Shown here one piece after another: positions 38,775 through 47,878 of a DNA stretch of 64,000 nt (its first letter is position 1; every line of letters begins with the position of its first letter). The translations under genes and the position numbers were made by a program. The stretch comes from VRUE01 sp963727465 (lineage in GTDB: Bacteria > Actinomycetota > Thermoleophilia > Solirubrobacterales > 70-9): the NCBI GenBank assembly GCA_963727465.1, contig CAVSGL010000003.1, positions 434,001-498,000 on the forward strand, written 5' to 3'. The notes under the pieces were generated by a model. The model saw only the letters and a program-made list of their open reading frames with translations. It ran no database searches and was not told where the DNA came from.

Positions 38775-41700
38775 GGTCGCCGATGAACGGACCCGGTTCC
38801 GCGCGCAGGACACCGGAGCGGATCGCCCGGCGCCGCGCGCCGGCGCCGCTGACCGTGCTCGGCGTCTCCTCGCTCGGCGTGTTCATGGCCTTCGTCGACG
38901 CGACGATCGTCAACATCGCCTTCCCCGACATCGGCCGCTCCTTCCCCGACAGCGGCATCTCGACCCTCTCCTGGGTCCTCAACGCCTACAACATCGTCTT
39001 CGCCGCCTTCCTCGTCGCGGCCGGGCGGCTCGCCGACCTGCTCGGCCGCCGCCGCGTCTTCCTGCTCGGCGTCGCGATCTTCACCGTCGCCTCGGGGCTC
39101 TGCGCCGTCGCGCCCTCGGTCAACGCGCTGATCGGCTTCCGCGTCCTCCAGGCGCTCGGCGCCGCCCTGGTCGTGCCATCCTCGCTCGGCCTCGTCCTCC
39201 AGGCCTTCCCGGCGGACCGCCGCGCGCACGCGGTCGCGCTGCTCTCGGCGGTCGGCGCGCTGGCCGCCGGCATCGGCCCCTCGCTCGGCGGCTTCCTCGT
39301 CAGCGCCGACAGCTGGCGCCTCGTCTTCCTCGTCAACCTGCCGGTCGGCGCGGTCGCCTACGCGCTCTCGCGGCGCAAGCTGGTCGAGAGCCGCGAGCCG
39401 GGCCGGCGGCGGCTGCCGGACCTGCCGGGGGCGCTGCTCTTCGCGCTCGGGATCGCGGCGCTGGTGCTGGCCGTCGTCCAGGGCGAGGAATGGGGCTGGA
39501 CCAGCGCCGCGATCCTCGGCTGCTTCGCCGCCGCCGTGCTGCTGCTCGGCCTCTTCGTCCGCCGCTGCTCCTGGCACCGCTCGCCGATCGTCGACCTGAC
39601 CCTGTTCCGCAGCCGCACCTTCTCGGTCGCCAACTCGGCGACGATCCTCGCCGCCGCCGGCTTCTACGGCTACACGCTGGTCAACGTCCTCTTCCTCACC
39701 GGCGTCTGGCGCTACTCGATCCTCGACGCCGGCCTGGCGATCACGCCCGGGCCGCTGGTCGCGGCGACGGTCGCCGGCCCGACCAGCCGCCTCGCCGGCC
39801 GCATCGGCCACCGCCCCGTGCTGGTCGCCGGCGGGCTGATCTGGGGCGCCGCGGTCTACTGGTTCGTCTCCCGGGTGGGACTCGTGCCCGACTTCCTCGG
39901 CGAGTGGCTGCCGGGAATGCTCATGCTCGGCCTCGGCGCCGGCACCCTCTTCCCGAACCTGAGCGGCGCCGCGGTCGCCTCGGCCCCCGGCGAGGCGTTC
40001 GGCACGGCGACCGGGCTCAACTCGGTCGCCCGCCAGGTCGGCGCGGCGCTCGGCGTGGCCGCCGTGGTCGCGATCATCGGCATGCCGGGACCCGCGGAAG
40101 CGGCGGAAGTCTTCGACAGCGCCTGGACCTTCGCCGCGATCTGCCTGGCGCTCGCCGGGGTGGGCTGCCTCGCCGTCGGCCGTCTGCGGGACGGCGAAGA
40201 CGACGTCGCCCAGAGCCCCTCGCTCGGCGACTCGGCGCGGCTGCTGATCGCCGGGCGCGAGGACGGGGCGCCGGCCGAGCCGCCCGCGCCGAGCCCCACA
40301 CGGCCGCCGGCCCGGGCGCCGGCGCCGCGTGAGCCGCGCCCGGAGTCCGACGCCGACTTCCTCGCCAAGGCGCCGATCTTCGCCCAGCTCGAGCCGCCCG
40401 TGCGCGAGGCGATCGCGGCGCGCTCGACCCGCCTGCGCCTGAGCGCGGGGGAGTGGCTCTTCCACGCCGGAGAGGACGCCGACGCGCTCTTCGTCGTCCG
40501 CGCCGGGCGGCTCGACGTCGTCGCCGAGGGGGACGGCACGCTGATCCGCGTCCTCGGCCGCGGCGCCGCGCTCGGCGAGCTGGCGCTGCTGACCTCGATG
40601 CCGCGCTCGGCCTCGGTGCGAGCGGCGCGCGACAGCGACCTGATCGCGATCGCCCGCGAGGACTTCGAGCGGCTGCTCGCCGAGCAGCCGAGCGTCTCGC
40701 TGGCGCTGACGCGGGCGCTCGGCGAGCAGCTGCGCGACAGCGTCGGCACCTTCCCGCAGTCGCGCGAAGTCGCGGTCACGATCGCCCTCGTCGCGCTCGA
40801 CGAGGGCGCGCCGGTGGCCGAGCTCGGCCGCTCGCTCTCGGAGGCGATGCGCCGCTGGGGGAAGGTGGCGATGCTCGACGGAAACGAGGCGCAGCCGGCG
40901 GCGGGGGAGCCCGCGGCCGCGGCCTACGCACCGGTTCTCGACGCCGCCGAGGCGGCCAACGACCAGCTGCTGCTGGTCGGCGGCGCGGCGTTGGGCGAGG
41001 ACCCGTGGACGGCCTTCTGCCTACAGCAGGCCGATCGCATCCTCGCCGTCGGCAGCGGCGGCGAGCCGCCGTCCGGGGCCGATCGGGTGGAGCTGCGCGG
41101 CTGCGATCTGGTCGCCTGGGAGGTGGCCGAGGGCTCGGGCGCGCTGGCCGGCTGGGCGGCGGCGCTGGAGCCGCTCGAGACCCACGCCGTGCGCCGCGGC
41201 AGCGGCATCGCCGACGTCGAGCGGATCGCCCGGCGGCTGACCGGCAACTCGGTCGGGATCGTGCTCTCGGGCGGCGGTGCCCGCGCCTTCTCCCACATCG
41301 GCGTGCTCGAGGAGCTGACCGCGGCGGGGATCGCGATCGACCGGGTCGGCGGGGTCAGCATGGGCGCCTTCGTCGGCGCGATGTTCGCGCTCGGCATGGA
41401 CGCGGAGGAGATCGACGCCCGCTGCTTCGAGGAGTGGGTGCGCCGCCGGCCGCTGGGCGACTACACGCTGCCGCGCCACTCGCTGATCCGCGGCGAGCGC
41501 AGCCGGGCGATGCTCGAGCGCAGCTTCGGCGACGTCGCGATCGAGGAGCTCGGCCGCGGCTTCTTCAGCGGCGCCACCGAGCTGCGCAGCGGCGAGCTCG
41601 TCGTCGTCCGCTCCGGACCGCTCTGGGAAGCGGTCGGCCTGAGCTTCTGCCTGCCGGTGCTGGCGCCGGTGCAGGTGCGCGGCCGGCAGCTCTTGGTCGA

Positions 41701-42070
41701 CGGCTCGCTGGTCGACAACCTGCCGGTCGAGACGATGGCCGCGCAGGGCGAGGGCCCGGTGATCGCGGTCGACGTGAAGGCGAGCTTCGAGCGTCCGCCC
41801 GCGCCGGGGGACGGCGCGATCGGCGCCGGCTCCGCTGACGGCGACGGCGAGCTGCGGCAGCCGAGCGTGCTCGAGGCGCTGACGCGCGTGCTGCTGCTCG
41901 GCAGCGCCAACACCTCCGAGGCGGCCCGCCGCCACGCCGACTGGACGATCGTGCCGCGCAACGAGGGCGTCGGCCTGCTCGAGTTCCACCAGCTCGACCA
42001 GGCCCGCGAGGCGGGCCGCGCGGCCGCCCGCGAGGCGCTCGAACGGGCGCCGGCGAGCATCGTGGGCTGA
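38771..42070 (+). CDS. MFS transporter - cNMP-binding - patatin phospholipase fusion
   Basis: 1099 residues in one frame from ATG 38771. Residues about 25-455: DHA2-type major facilitator with 12-14 hydrophobic helices, VFMAFVDATIVNIAFPDIG (motif D1), GRLADLLGRRRVFLLG (motif A) and VLQALGAALVVPSSLGLV (motif C region). A Pro/Ala linker of about 60 residues leads to a cNMP-binding domain (about 527-655, AGEWLFHAGEDADALFVVRAG). The patatin domain follows: GIVLSGGGARAFSHIGVL near 828, GGVSMGAFVG near 860, catalytic Asp in LVDGSLVDNLP near 976. The second half is paralogous to the preceding gene. Best guess: a membrane-tethered, cyclic-nucleotide-gated lipid hydrolase coupled to a drug/lipid exporter. 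Confidence 0.9.
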   Translation: MRSPMNGPGSARRTPERIARRRAPAPLTVLGVSSLGVFMAFVDATIVNIAFPDIGRSFPDSGISTLSWVLNAYNIVFAAFLVAAGRLADLLGRRRVFLLGVAIFTVASGLCAVAPSVNALIGFRVLQALGAALVVPSSLGLVLQAFPADRRAHAVALLSAVGALAAGIGPSLGGFLVSADSWRLVFLVNLPVGAVAYALSRRKLVESREPGRRRLPDLPGALLFALGIAALVLAVVQGEEWGWTSAAILGCFAAAVLLLGLFVRRCSWHRSPIVDLTLFRSRTFSVANSATILAAAGFYGYTLVNVLFLTGVWRYSILDAGLAITPGPLVAATVAGPTSRLAGRIGHRPVLVAGGLIWGAAVYWFVSRVGLVPDFLGEWLPGMLMLGLGAGTLFPNLSGAAVASAPGEAFGTATGLNSVARQVGAALGVAAVVAIIGMPGPAEAAEVFDSAWTFAAICLALAGVGCLAVGRLRDGEDDVAQSPSLGDSARLLIAGREDGAPAEPPAPSPTRPPARAPAPREPRPESDADFLAKAPIFAQLEPPVREAIAARSTRLRLSAGEWLFHAGEDADALFVVRAGRLDVVAEGDGTLIRVLGRGAALGELALLTSMPRSASVRAARDSDLIAIAREDFERLLAEQPSVSLALTRALGEQLRDSVGTFPQSREVAVTIALVALDEGAPVAELGRSLSEAMRRWGKVAMLDGNEAQPAAGEPAAAAYAPVLDAAEAANDQLLLVGGAALGEDPWTAFCLQQADRILAVGSGGEPPSGADRVELRGCDLVAWEVAEGSGALAGWAAALEPLETHAVRRGSGIADVERIARRLTGNSVGIVLSGGGARAFSHIGVLEELTAAGIAIDRVGGVSMGAFVGAMFALGMDAEEIDARCFEEWVRRRPLGDYTLPRHSLIRGERSRAMLERSFGDVAIEELGRGFFSGATELRSGELVVVRSGPLWEAVGLSFCLPVLAPVQVRGRQLLVDGSLVDNLPVETMAAQGEGPVIAVDVKASFERPPAPGDGAIGAGSADGDGELRQPSVLEALTRVLLLGSANTSEAARRHADWTIVPRNEGVGLLEFHQLDQAREAGRAAAREALERAPASIVG

Positions 42071-42120
42071 TCGGCCCATACCCGGTTGAATGCCTCCGTG
42101 ACGACGTTAGCTTGCGGAGG

Positions 42121-44231
42121 ATGCGCTCCAAACGAGTTCTCGCTGCCCCATTCCTGGCTGTTGCAGCCCTGATCGCCGCCGCGCCCGCGGCGGCCGACTG
42201 GACGGCTCCGGTCGAGCTCTCCGACTCCGGCACGCGTGACGCCGAAAACCTACAGATCGACGCCGGCCCCGGCCGCGTCGCCGCCTGGAACTACGGATCC
42301 GGCGTCGCCGTCGTCCTGCCCAGCGCCGGCGGCGGCCCGGCGCCGCAGACCTACGCCGGCAGCTACGGGGCGCCGACGGTGGGGATCGGCGGCGAAGGCG
42401 TCGGCGCGATCGCCTTTCCGCTGACGACGTACGGGATCGTCGCGGCGAGCAAGCCGGCCGCCGCGGGCACCTTCGGCGAAGCGACGCAGATCGAGGGGCC
42501 GCCGAACGAAGACGGCATGAAGGGCCCGATCCTGGCGGTGAACGATCTGGGCACCGCCCAGCTCTTCCACGGCATCGAAGACCAGACGTTCGGGTTCGGC
42601 AGCAAGTTCACGGGTCGGGATTCTGACCGAATCCGGCCACCAACACCTGGTCGAGCGGCGAAGACTTCGGCACCGGTGAGCCGTTCACCCAAAACTCCGC
42701 CGTCGCCACGGCGGCGGACGGATCCACCGTGCTGCTGCTCAAGTCGGACAACGGCATTACCTTCCGCGAAATCATCCCCGCGCTGATCGAAGACGACGGG
42801 ACCGCGTCCGCGGGGGCCGCCATCGACGCCAGCAGCGGCAACGAAGGCGGTGACCTGACCAACGGGAGCGGGCTCGCGGTCGCGCGGATGCCGGACGCGT
42901 CCGTCGTCGCGGCGTTCGAGCGCAAGGCGGGCACCGGCGGCGGCATCTTCGTCCAGGATTTCCCGAAGAGCCGCGCCAGCGGCGCGAGCGGCGGCACGCC
43001 GGCCGAGGCCCTGGTCAGCGGCGACGAGGACGGCTCGCGGCCGAAGGTCGCGACCGACGCGGCCGGCGACACGCTCGTCGCCTGGTACGACCCCTCCGAC
43101 GGCGGTGGCGACCCGAACGCGATCCGCGCTCGCTACCGCGCCGCCGGCAGCTCGACCTGGGACTCGATCGAGACGGTGGCGACCGGGAACCTCGGCGCGC
43201 TCGACCTTGCGGTCGACGATCTGGGCAACGCGTTCGTCGTCTACAAGGACGACGAAGCCGATGCGATCAGGTCGCGGATCCGCTGGCATGGCACTTCGGG
43301 CGGGTGGTCCGCGGAGGAAACGCTGAGCACCGGCTTGAGCGGGGTCGAGGATCCGCACGTCGCGGTCGTCGACGACTACGAAGGCTTCGCCGCGTTCACG
43401 GCCGACAACGGCGGCGGCCCGTCGGCGCGCGCGGTCTACTCGGTGACCGGCGACGCGACGCCGGGTTCCGAAGAAGAAGGCGGCGGCTCCGAGGGCGGTG
43501 GCTCCTCCGAGGGCGGTGGCGGCGGCTCGGCCGCCTCCTCTGCGAGCTCCGGCGGCTCGGCGGCCTCCGGCGGGGCCTCCGGGTCGGCGACGCCTGAGGG
43601 CGCGCTGCCGCCGCCCGTGCTCGGCAAGAGCGTCGACGTGGAGCCGGCCAAGGGCGTGGTCAAGACCAAATGCAAAGGGCAGAAACGGTTCACGCCGCTG
43701 CGGGCGGGGGCGCGGATCCCGCTCGGCTGCCTGGTCGATACGCGTCACGGCACGGTCGTGCTCACCGCGGCTTCGGGCCGCGGCGGGGGCACGCAGACGG
43801 CGAAATTCTGGAGCGGCCTCTTCCGCGTCGGCCAGACCGGCGGCCGGCGCCCGTACACCACCCTGGCGCTCGCCGGCCCGCTCGGCTGCGGCGGAAAGCG
43901 GCGCAACAACCGCCGCCACCGCGGCTCCAGGCACGGCTCGGGCCGGCGCGCACAGACCTCGCGCTCGCGGCGCCACAAGAAGGGCCGCGGCGGCGGCCGC
44001 AGCCTCTGGGGCAGCGGCAAGGGCCGCTTCCGCACCAAGGGCCGCTACGGCTCGGCGAGCGTGCGCGGCACGATCTGGTTCGTCGCCGACCGCTGCGACA
44101 ACTCGACCCTGTTCAGGGTCCGCCGCGGCGTCGTCCGCGTCCACGACGACGCGCTCGGCCGCAACCTCAACCTGCGGGCGGGCCACAGCTACGTCGCCCG
44201 GCCGGGGCGCCGCAAGCGCGGCCGGCGCTGA
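42121..44231 (+). pseudogene. secreted repeat protein with conserved Arg-rich C-terminal domain, frameshifted
   Basis: Two frames make one protein. From ATG 42121: signal peptide VLAAPFLAVAALIAAAPAAA, then an extracellular domain to FGFGSKFTG. The continuation NPATNTWSSGEDFGTGEPF... lies in the -1 frame from about 42627, where the upstream frame would run into basic junk and stop at 42786. The second part (to 44231) resembles sialidase/WD-like repeats, followed by a Ser/Gly linker and a 200-residue tail with GKSVDVEPAKGVVKTKCKGQ, Arg/Lys-rich middle and LRVRRG-like end. A missing base near 42607-42627 explains the break. It may be real decay or a sequence error. Confidence 0.75.
43521..44231 (+). 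repeat. 711-bp direct repeat, copy 1
   Basis: Gap-free alignment with 45409-46119 (constant offset 1888) with roughly 25 differences by eye, that is about 96% identity. Encodes the Ser/Gly linker and the conserved C-terminal domain of the two adjacent secreted proteins. Confidence 0.92.
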
Positions 44232-44235
44232 TCGA

Positions 44236-46119
44236 GTGGCCGCACGCCGCCGATACCTCGCCTGCCTGGCGCTGCCGCTCGCGCTGCTGTCGATCTGCGC
44301 CGGGCGGGCGCCCAGCGCCTCCGCCGACCGCGCCTTCGTCGTCAACAGCGGCAGCGACGACGTCTCGGTGATCGACATCGCGACGAACCATGTGCTGGTC
44401 AGCCCGATCCCGGTCGGCGAAAGCCCCTACGGGATCGCGATGACGCCGGACGGCGAAAAGGCCTACGTCACCAACCGGGAAGACGACACGGTCTCGGTGA
44501 TCGACACGACGACCAACGCGGTCTCGCCGTCGGCAATCGCGGTCGGCGACGAACCGTGGGGCGTCGTCGCCGGCGAAACGCCATCGGGCCCGCGCGCCTA
44601 CGTCGCCAACTTCAACGACGACACGGTCTCGGCGATCGACGCCGAAACCGACACGGTTATCGGGGCCCCGATCGCGCTGCCCGCGGGCTCGCTTCCCACC
44701 GGGATCGCCCTCACGCCCGACGGCACGAAGGTCTACGTCACCCACTCCGGGACCGAATCGATCTCGGCGATCGATACGGCCACGAACACGGTCAGCGTGC
44801 CGGAAATCGCCGTGGGCGCCGCGCCCGAGAATGTCGCGGTCACCCCCGACGGCGAACTCGCCCTCGTCACGAACTTCGAATCCGAAAGCCTCTCGCTGAT
44901 CGACACCGCGACCGACACCGCCGTCGGCCTTGTGTCGCCCGGCGTCGGCGAATACCCGGAGGACGTGGCGATCGATCCGGGCGGCGAATACGCCTTCGTG
45001 ACCGAATTCACGGGCGACGGGGTCGCTGAAGTCGACATCGAAGAAGAAGAAGGCGGCTACGCCACGGCGGTCGGCCTGGAACCGCGCGGGATCGCGATCT
45101 CGCCGGACGGCACGGCCGCCTACGTCGCCAACTCGGGCGAAAGCCAGGTCTCGGCGATCGACATCGCGCCGGCAGTGTCGACCACGGTCGTCAGCTCGGC
45201 GTTCGGCGCCGGCCCGGTGACCAGCGGCCTGGGCGGATCGTCCGGGCTGATCGAAGTCGGCGACGAACCCACCGACGTCGCCACCACCGCGGCATCGGGG
45301 CCGGGCGAAGGCGAAGCCCCGGAAGGGGAACCCGAAGAAGAAGGCCCCGCCGAAGAAGAACCGTCGGAAGGAGGCGGCTCTTCGGAGGGCGGGTCCTCCG
45401 AGGGCGGCGGCGGCTCGGCCGCCTCCTCTGCGAGCTCCGGCGGCGCGGCGGCCTCCGGCGGGGCCTCCGGGTCGGCGACGCCTGAGGGCGCGCTGCCGCC
45501 GCCGGTGCTCGGCAAGAGCGTCGACGTGGAGCCGGCCAAGGGCGTGGTCAAGACCAAATGCAAAGGGCAGAAACGGTTCACGCCGCTGCGGGCGGGGGCG
45601 CGGATCCCGCTCGGCTGCCTGGTCGACACGCGTCACGGCACGGTCGTGCTCACCGCGGCTTCGGGCCGCGGCGGGGGCACGCAGACGGCGAAATTCTGGA
45701 GCGGCCTCTTCCGCGTCGGCCAGACCGGCGGCCGGCGCCCGTACACCACCCTGGCGCTCGCCGGCTCGCTCGGCTGCGGCTCCAAGCGCCGCAACACCCG
45801 CCGCCACCACGGCTCCAGGCACGGCTCGGGTCGCCGCGCCCAAACCTCGCGCACGCGGCGCCACAAGAAGGGCCGCGGCGGCGGCCGCAGCCTCTGGGGC
45901 AGCGGCAAGGGACGCTTTCGCACCAAGGGCCGCTACGGCTCGGCGAGCGTGCGCGGCACGATCTGGCTCGTCGCCGACCGCTGCGACAACTCGACCCTGT
46001 TCAGGGTCCGCCGCGGCGTCGTCCGCGTCCACGACGACGCGCTCGGCCGCAACCTCAACCTGCGGGCCGGCCACAGCTACGTCGCCCGGCCGGGGCGCCG
46101 CAAGCACGGCCGGGGCTAG
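44236..46119 (+). CDS. secreted YVTN-type beta-propeller protein with Arg-rich C-terminal domain
   Basis: 627 residues from GTG 44236. Signal peptide YLACLALPLALLSICAGRAPSASA. About seven 40-residue repeats of the YVTN type (AFVVNSGSDDVSVIDIATN; GIAMTPDGEKAYVTNREDD and so on) form a beta-propeller of residues 30-340. A Glu/Gly/Ser linker follows, then the same C-terminal domain as the previous gene (GKSVDVEPAKGVVKTKCKGQ onward). Extracellular, function unknown; the very basic tail (SRHGSGRRAQTSRTRRHKKG) may bind cell-wall polymer. Confidence 0.88.
   Translation: MAARRRYLACLALPLALLSICAGRAPSASADRAFVVNSGSDDVSVIDIATNHVLVSPIPVGESPYGIAMTPDGEKAYVTNREDDTVSVIDTTTNAVSPSAIAVGDEPWGVVAGETPSGPRAYVANFNDDTVSAIDAETDTVIGAPIALPAGSLPTGIALTPDGTKVYVTHSGTESISAIDTATNTVSVPEIAVGAAPENVAVTPDGELALVTNFESESLSLIDTATDTAVGLVSPGVGEYPEDVAIDPGGEYAFVTEFTGDGVAEVDIEEEEGGYATAVGLEPRGIAISPDGTAAYVANSGESQVSAIDIAPAVSTTVVSSAFGAGPVTSGLGGSSGLIEVGDEPTDVATTAASGPGEGEAPEGEPEEEGPAEEEPSEGGGSSEGGSSEGGGGSAASSASSGGAAASGGASGSATPEGALPPPVLGKSVDVEPAKGVVKTKCKGQKRFTPLRAGARIPLGCLVDTRHGTVVLTAASGRGGGTQTAKFWSGLFRVGQTGGRRPYTTLALAGSLGCGSKRRNTRRHHGSRHGSGRRAQTSRTRRHKKGRGGGRSLWGSGKGRFRTKGRYGSASVRGTIWLVADRCDNSTLFRVRRGVVRVHDDALGRNLNLRAGHSYVARPGRRKHGRG
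45409..46119 (+). repeat. 711-bp direct repeat, copy 2
   Basis: Partner of 43521-44231. The upstream parts of the two genes are unrelated, so only the C-terminal module is shared. Recombination between the copies would delete 1888 bp and fuse the genes. Confidence 0.92.
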
Positions 46120-46122
46120 CGA

Positions 46123-47878
46123 ATGGGCGCACGGCGGCGGCGCCTCGCCTTCCTGGCCGTCGGCGCCTTCGCCGCCGCGGTCGGCATCGCCGCCTACGCC
46201 ACCGGGCTGTTGCAGGGCCCCGAGCTCGAAAGCGTCGACGCCCGCTTCGCGGTGCGCGGCACGCGCGCCCCATCCGACCGGGTTGCCGTGGTCGAGGTCG
46301 ACGACGTCAGCTTCGGCGAGCTGAAGAGGCAGTGGCCCTTCCCGCGCTCGCTGCACGCGCGGGCGATCGACCGGCTGCGCGAAGCGGGGGCGGCGGCGAT
46401 CGCCTACGACGTGCAGTTCACCGAGCCGACGACGCCGCGCCAGGACAACGCGCTGATCGAAGCGGTCGCGCGGACCGACAACGTGATCCTGGCGACGACC
46501 GAGGTTGACGGTAACGGCCACGGCAACGTCTTCGGCGGCGAAGGCGTGCTGCGCGAAATCGGCGCCGAGGCGGGCAACTCGATCGTCCAGCAGGACTCCG
46601 ACGGGACGATCCGGCGCCTCTCACGCCAGATCCAGGGCCTGCGACGGCTTCGCCGTCCGCGCCGCGGAAGCCGCCGGCGCCGATCCGCCCGGCGAGGCGC
46701 GCCCCTGGATCGACTACGCGGGGCCGCCCGGGACGATCCCGTCGATCTCCTTCTCCAGGCTGGTCAGGGGGAAGTTCGATCCCGACCTCGTCAAGGGCAG
46801 GGTCGTCGTCGTCGGCGCCTCGGCGCCGACGCTGGGGGACGTCCACGCGACGCCGACCGGCTCCGGGGTGATGCCCGGCCCGGAGATCCAGGCCAACGCG
46901 ATCGCCACCGTGCTCGACGGCCTGCCGCTGCGCTCGACGCCGCTCGCGGTCGACCTGGCGCTGATCGCCCTGCTGGCGGCGGTCGGCCCGCTGGTCGGGC
47001 TGGCGATGCGGCCCGCGCTTGCCTTCGGCGCCGCCGTGGCCGCCGGCGCGGTCTACCTGCTCGCCCTGCAGCTCGCCTTCGACTCGGGGCTGATCCTTCC
47101 GGCTGTCTACCCGCTGCTGGCGCTCGCGGTCGGCACCGTCGGCACGCTCGGCCTCTACTACCTGCTGGCCGCGTTCGAGCGCCAGCGGGTCCACCTGACC
47201 TTCTCCCGCTTCGTCCCCGAGGACGTGGTCGAACAGGTGCTCGCGCACGGCGACGGCGAGCTGCTGCTCGGCGGCGTGCGCCGCGAGGCGACGCTGCTGT
47301 TCAGCGACCTGCGCGGCTTCACCACCTACTCGGAGACCCGCCCGCCCGGCGAGGTCGTCGACGTGCTCAACCGCTACCTGGGCGAGATGACCGACGCGAT
47401 CATGGATCACGGCGGCACCCTCGTCTCCTACATGGGCGACGGCATCATGGCCGTGTTCGGGGCGCCGCTCGAGCAGCCCGATCACGCCGACCGGGCGATC
47501 GCGGCGGCGCGCGAGATGCTCGAGCTGCGGCTGCCCGCGTTCTGCGAGTGGATGCGCGAGGCCGGCCACGGCGACGGCTTCGACATGGGAATCGGCCTCA
47601 ACAGCGGCGAGGTGATGTCCGGCCAGGTCGGCTCGGAGCGGCGGACCGAATACACGACGATCGGCGACACGACCAACACCGCCGCGCGGCTGGAGGGGAT
47701 GTCGAAAGGAACCGAGCACCAGGTGCTGATCGCCGAGAGCACCCGCGCCGCCCGCACCGACCAGAGCGAGGAGCTGATCGCCGTCGGCGAGATGGAGGTG
47801 CGCGGCCGCGAGGAGCCGATCCGCGTCTGGTCGATCGCGATCGACCAGCCCGGGGGCGCGTCTACCAGCGCGTCGTGA
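46123..47878 (+). pseudogene. CHASE2-domain adenylate/guanylate cyclase, split by a one-base insertion
   Basis: N-terminal half from ATG 46123: TM segment LAFLAVGAFAAAVGIAAYAT, then a CHASE2 sensor (SVDARFAVRGTRAPSDRVAVVEVDD). At 46642 an extra C shifts the frame: IQGL is followed in the +1 frame by DGFAVRAAEAAG and continues to 47878. The second half has three TM segments and a class III cyclase domain: LLFSDLRGFTTYSE (metal Asp), SYMGDGIMAVFGAP (second metal Asp) and EYTTIGDTTNTAARLEG. If the indel is real the gene is inactive. Its product would make the ligand for the cNMP-binding patatins upstream. The last 17 bp overlap the convergent dehydrogenase gene. Confidence 0.85.
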
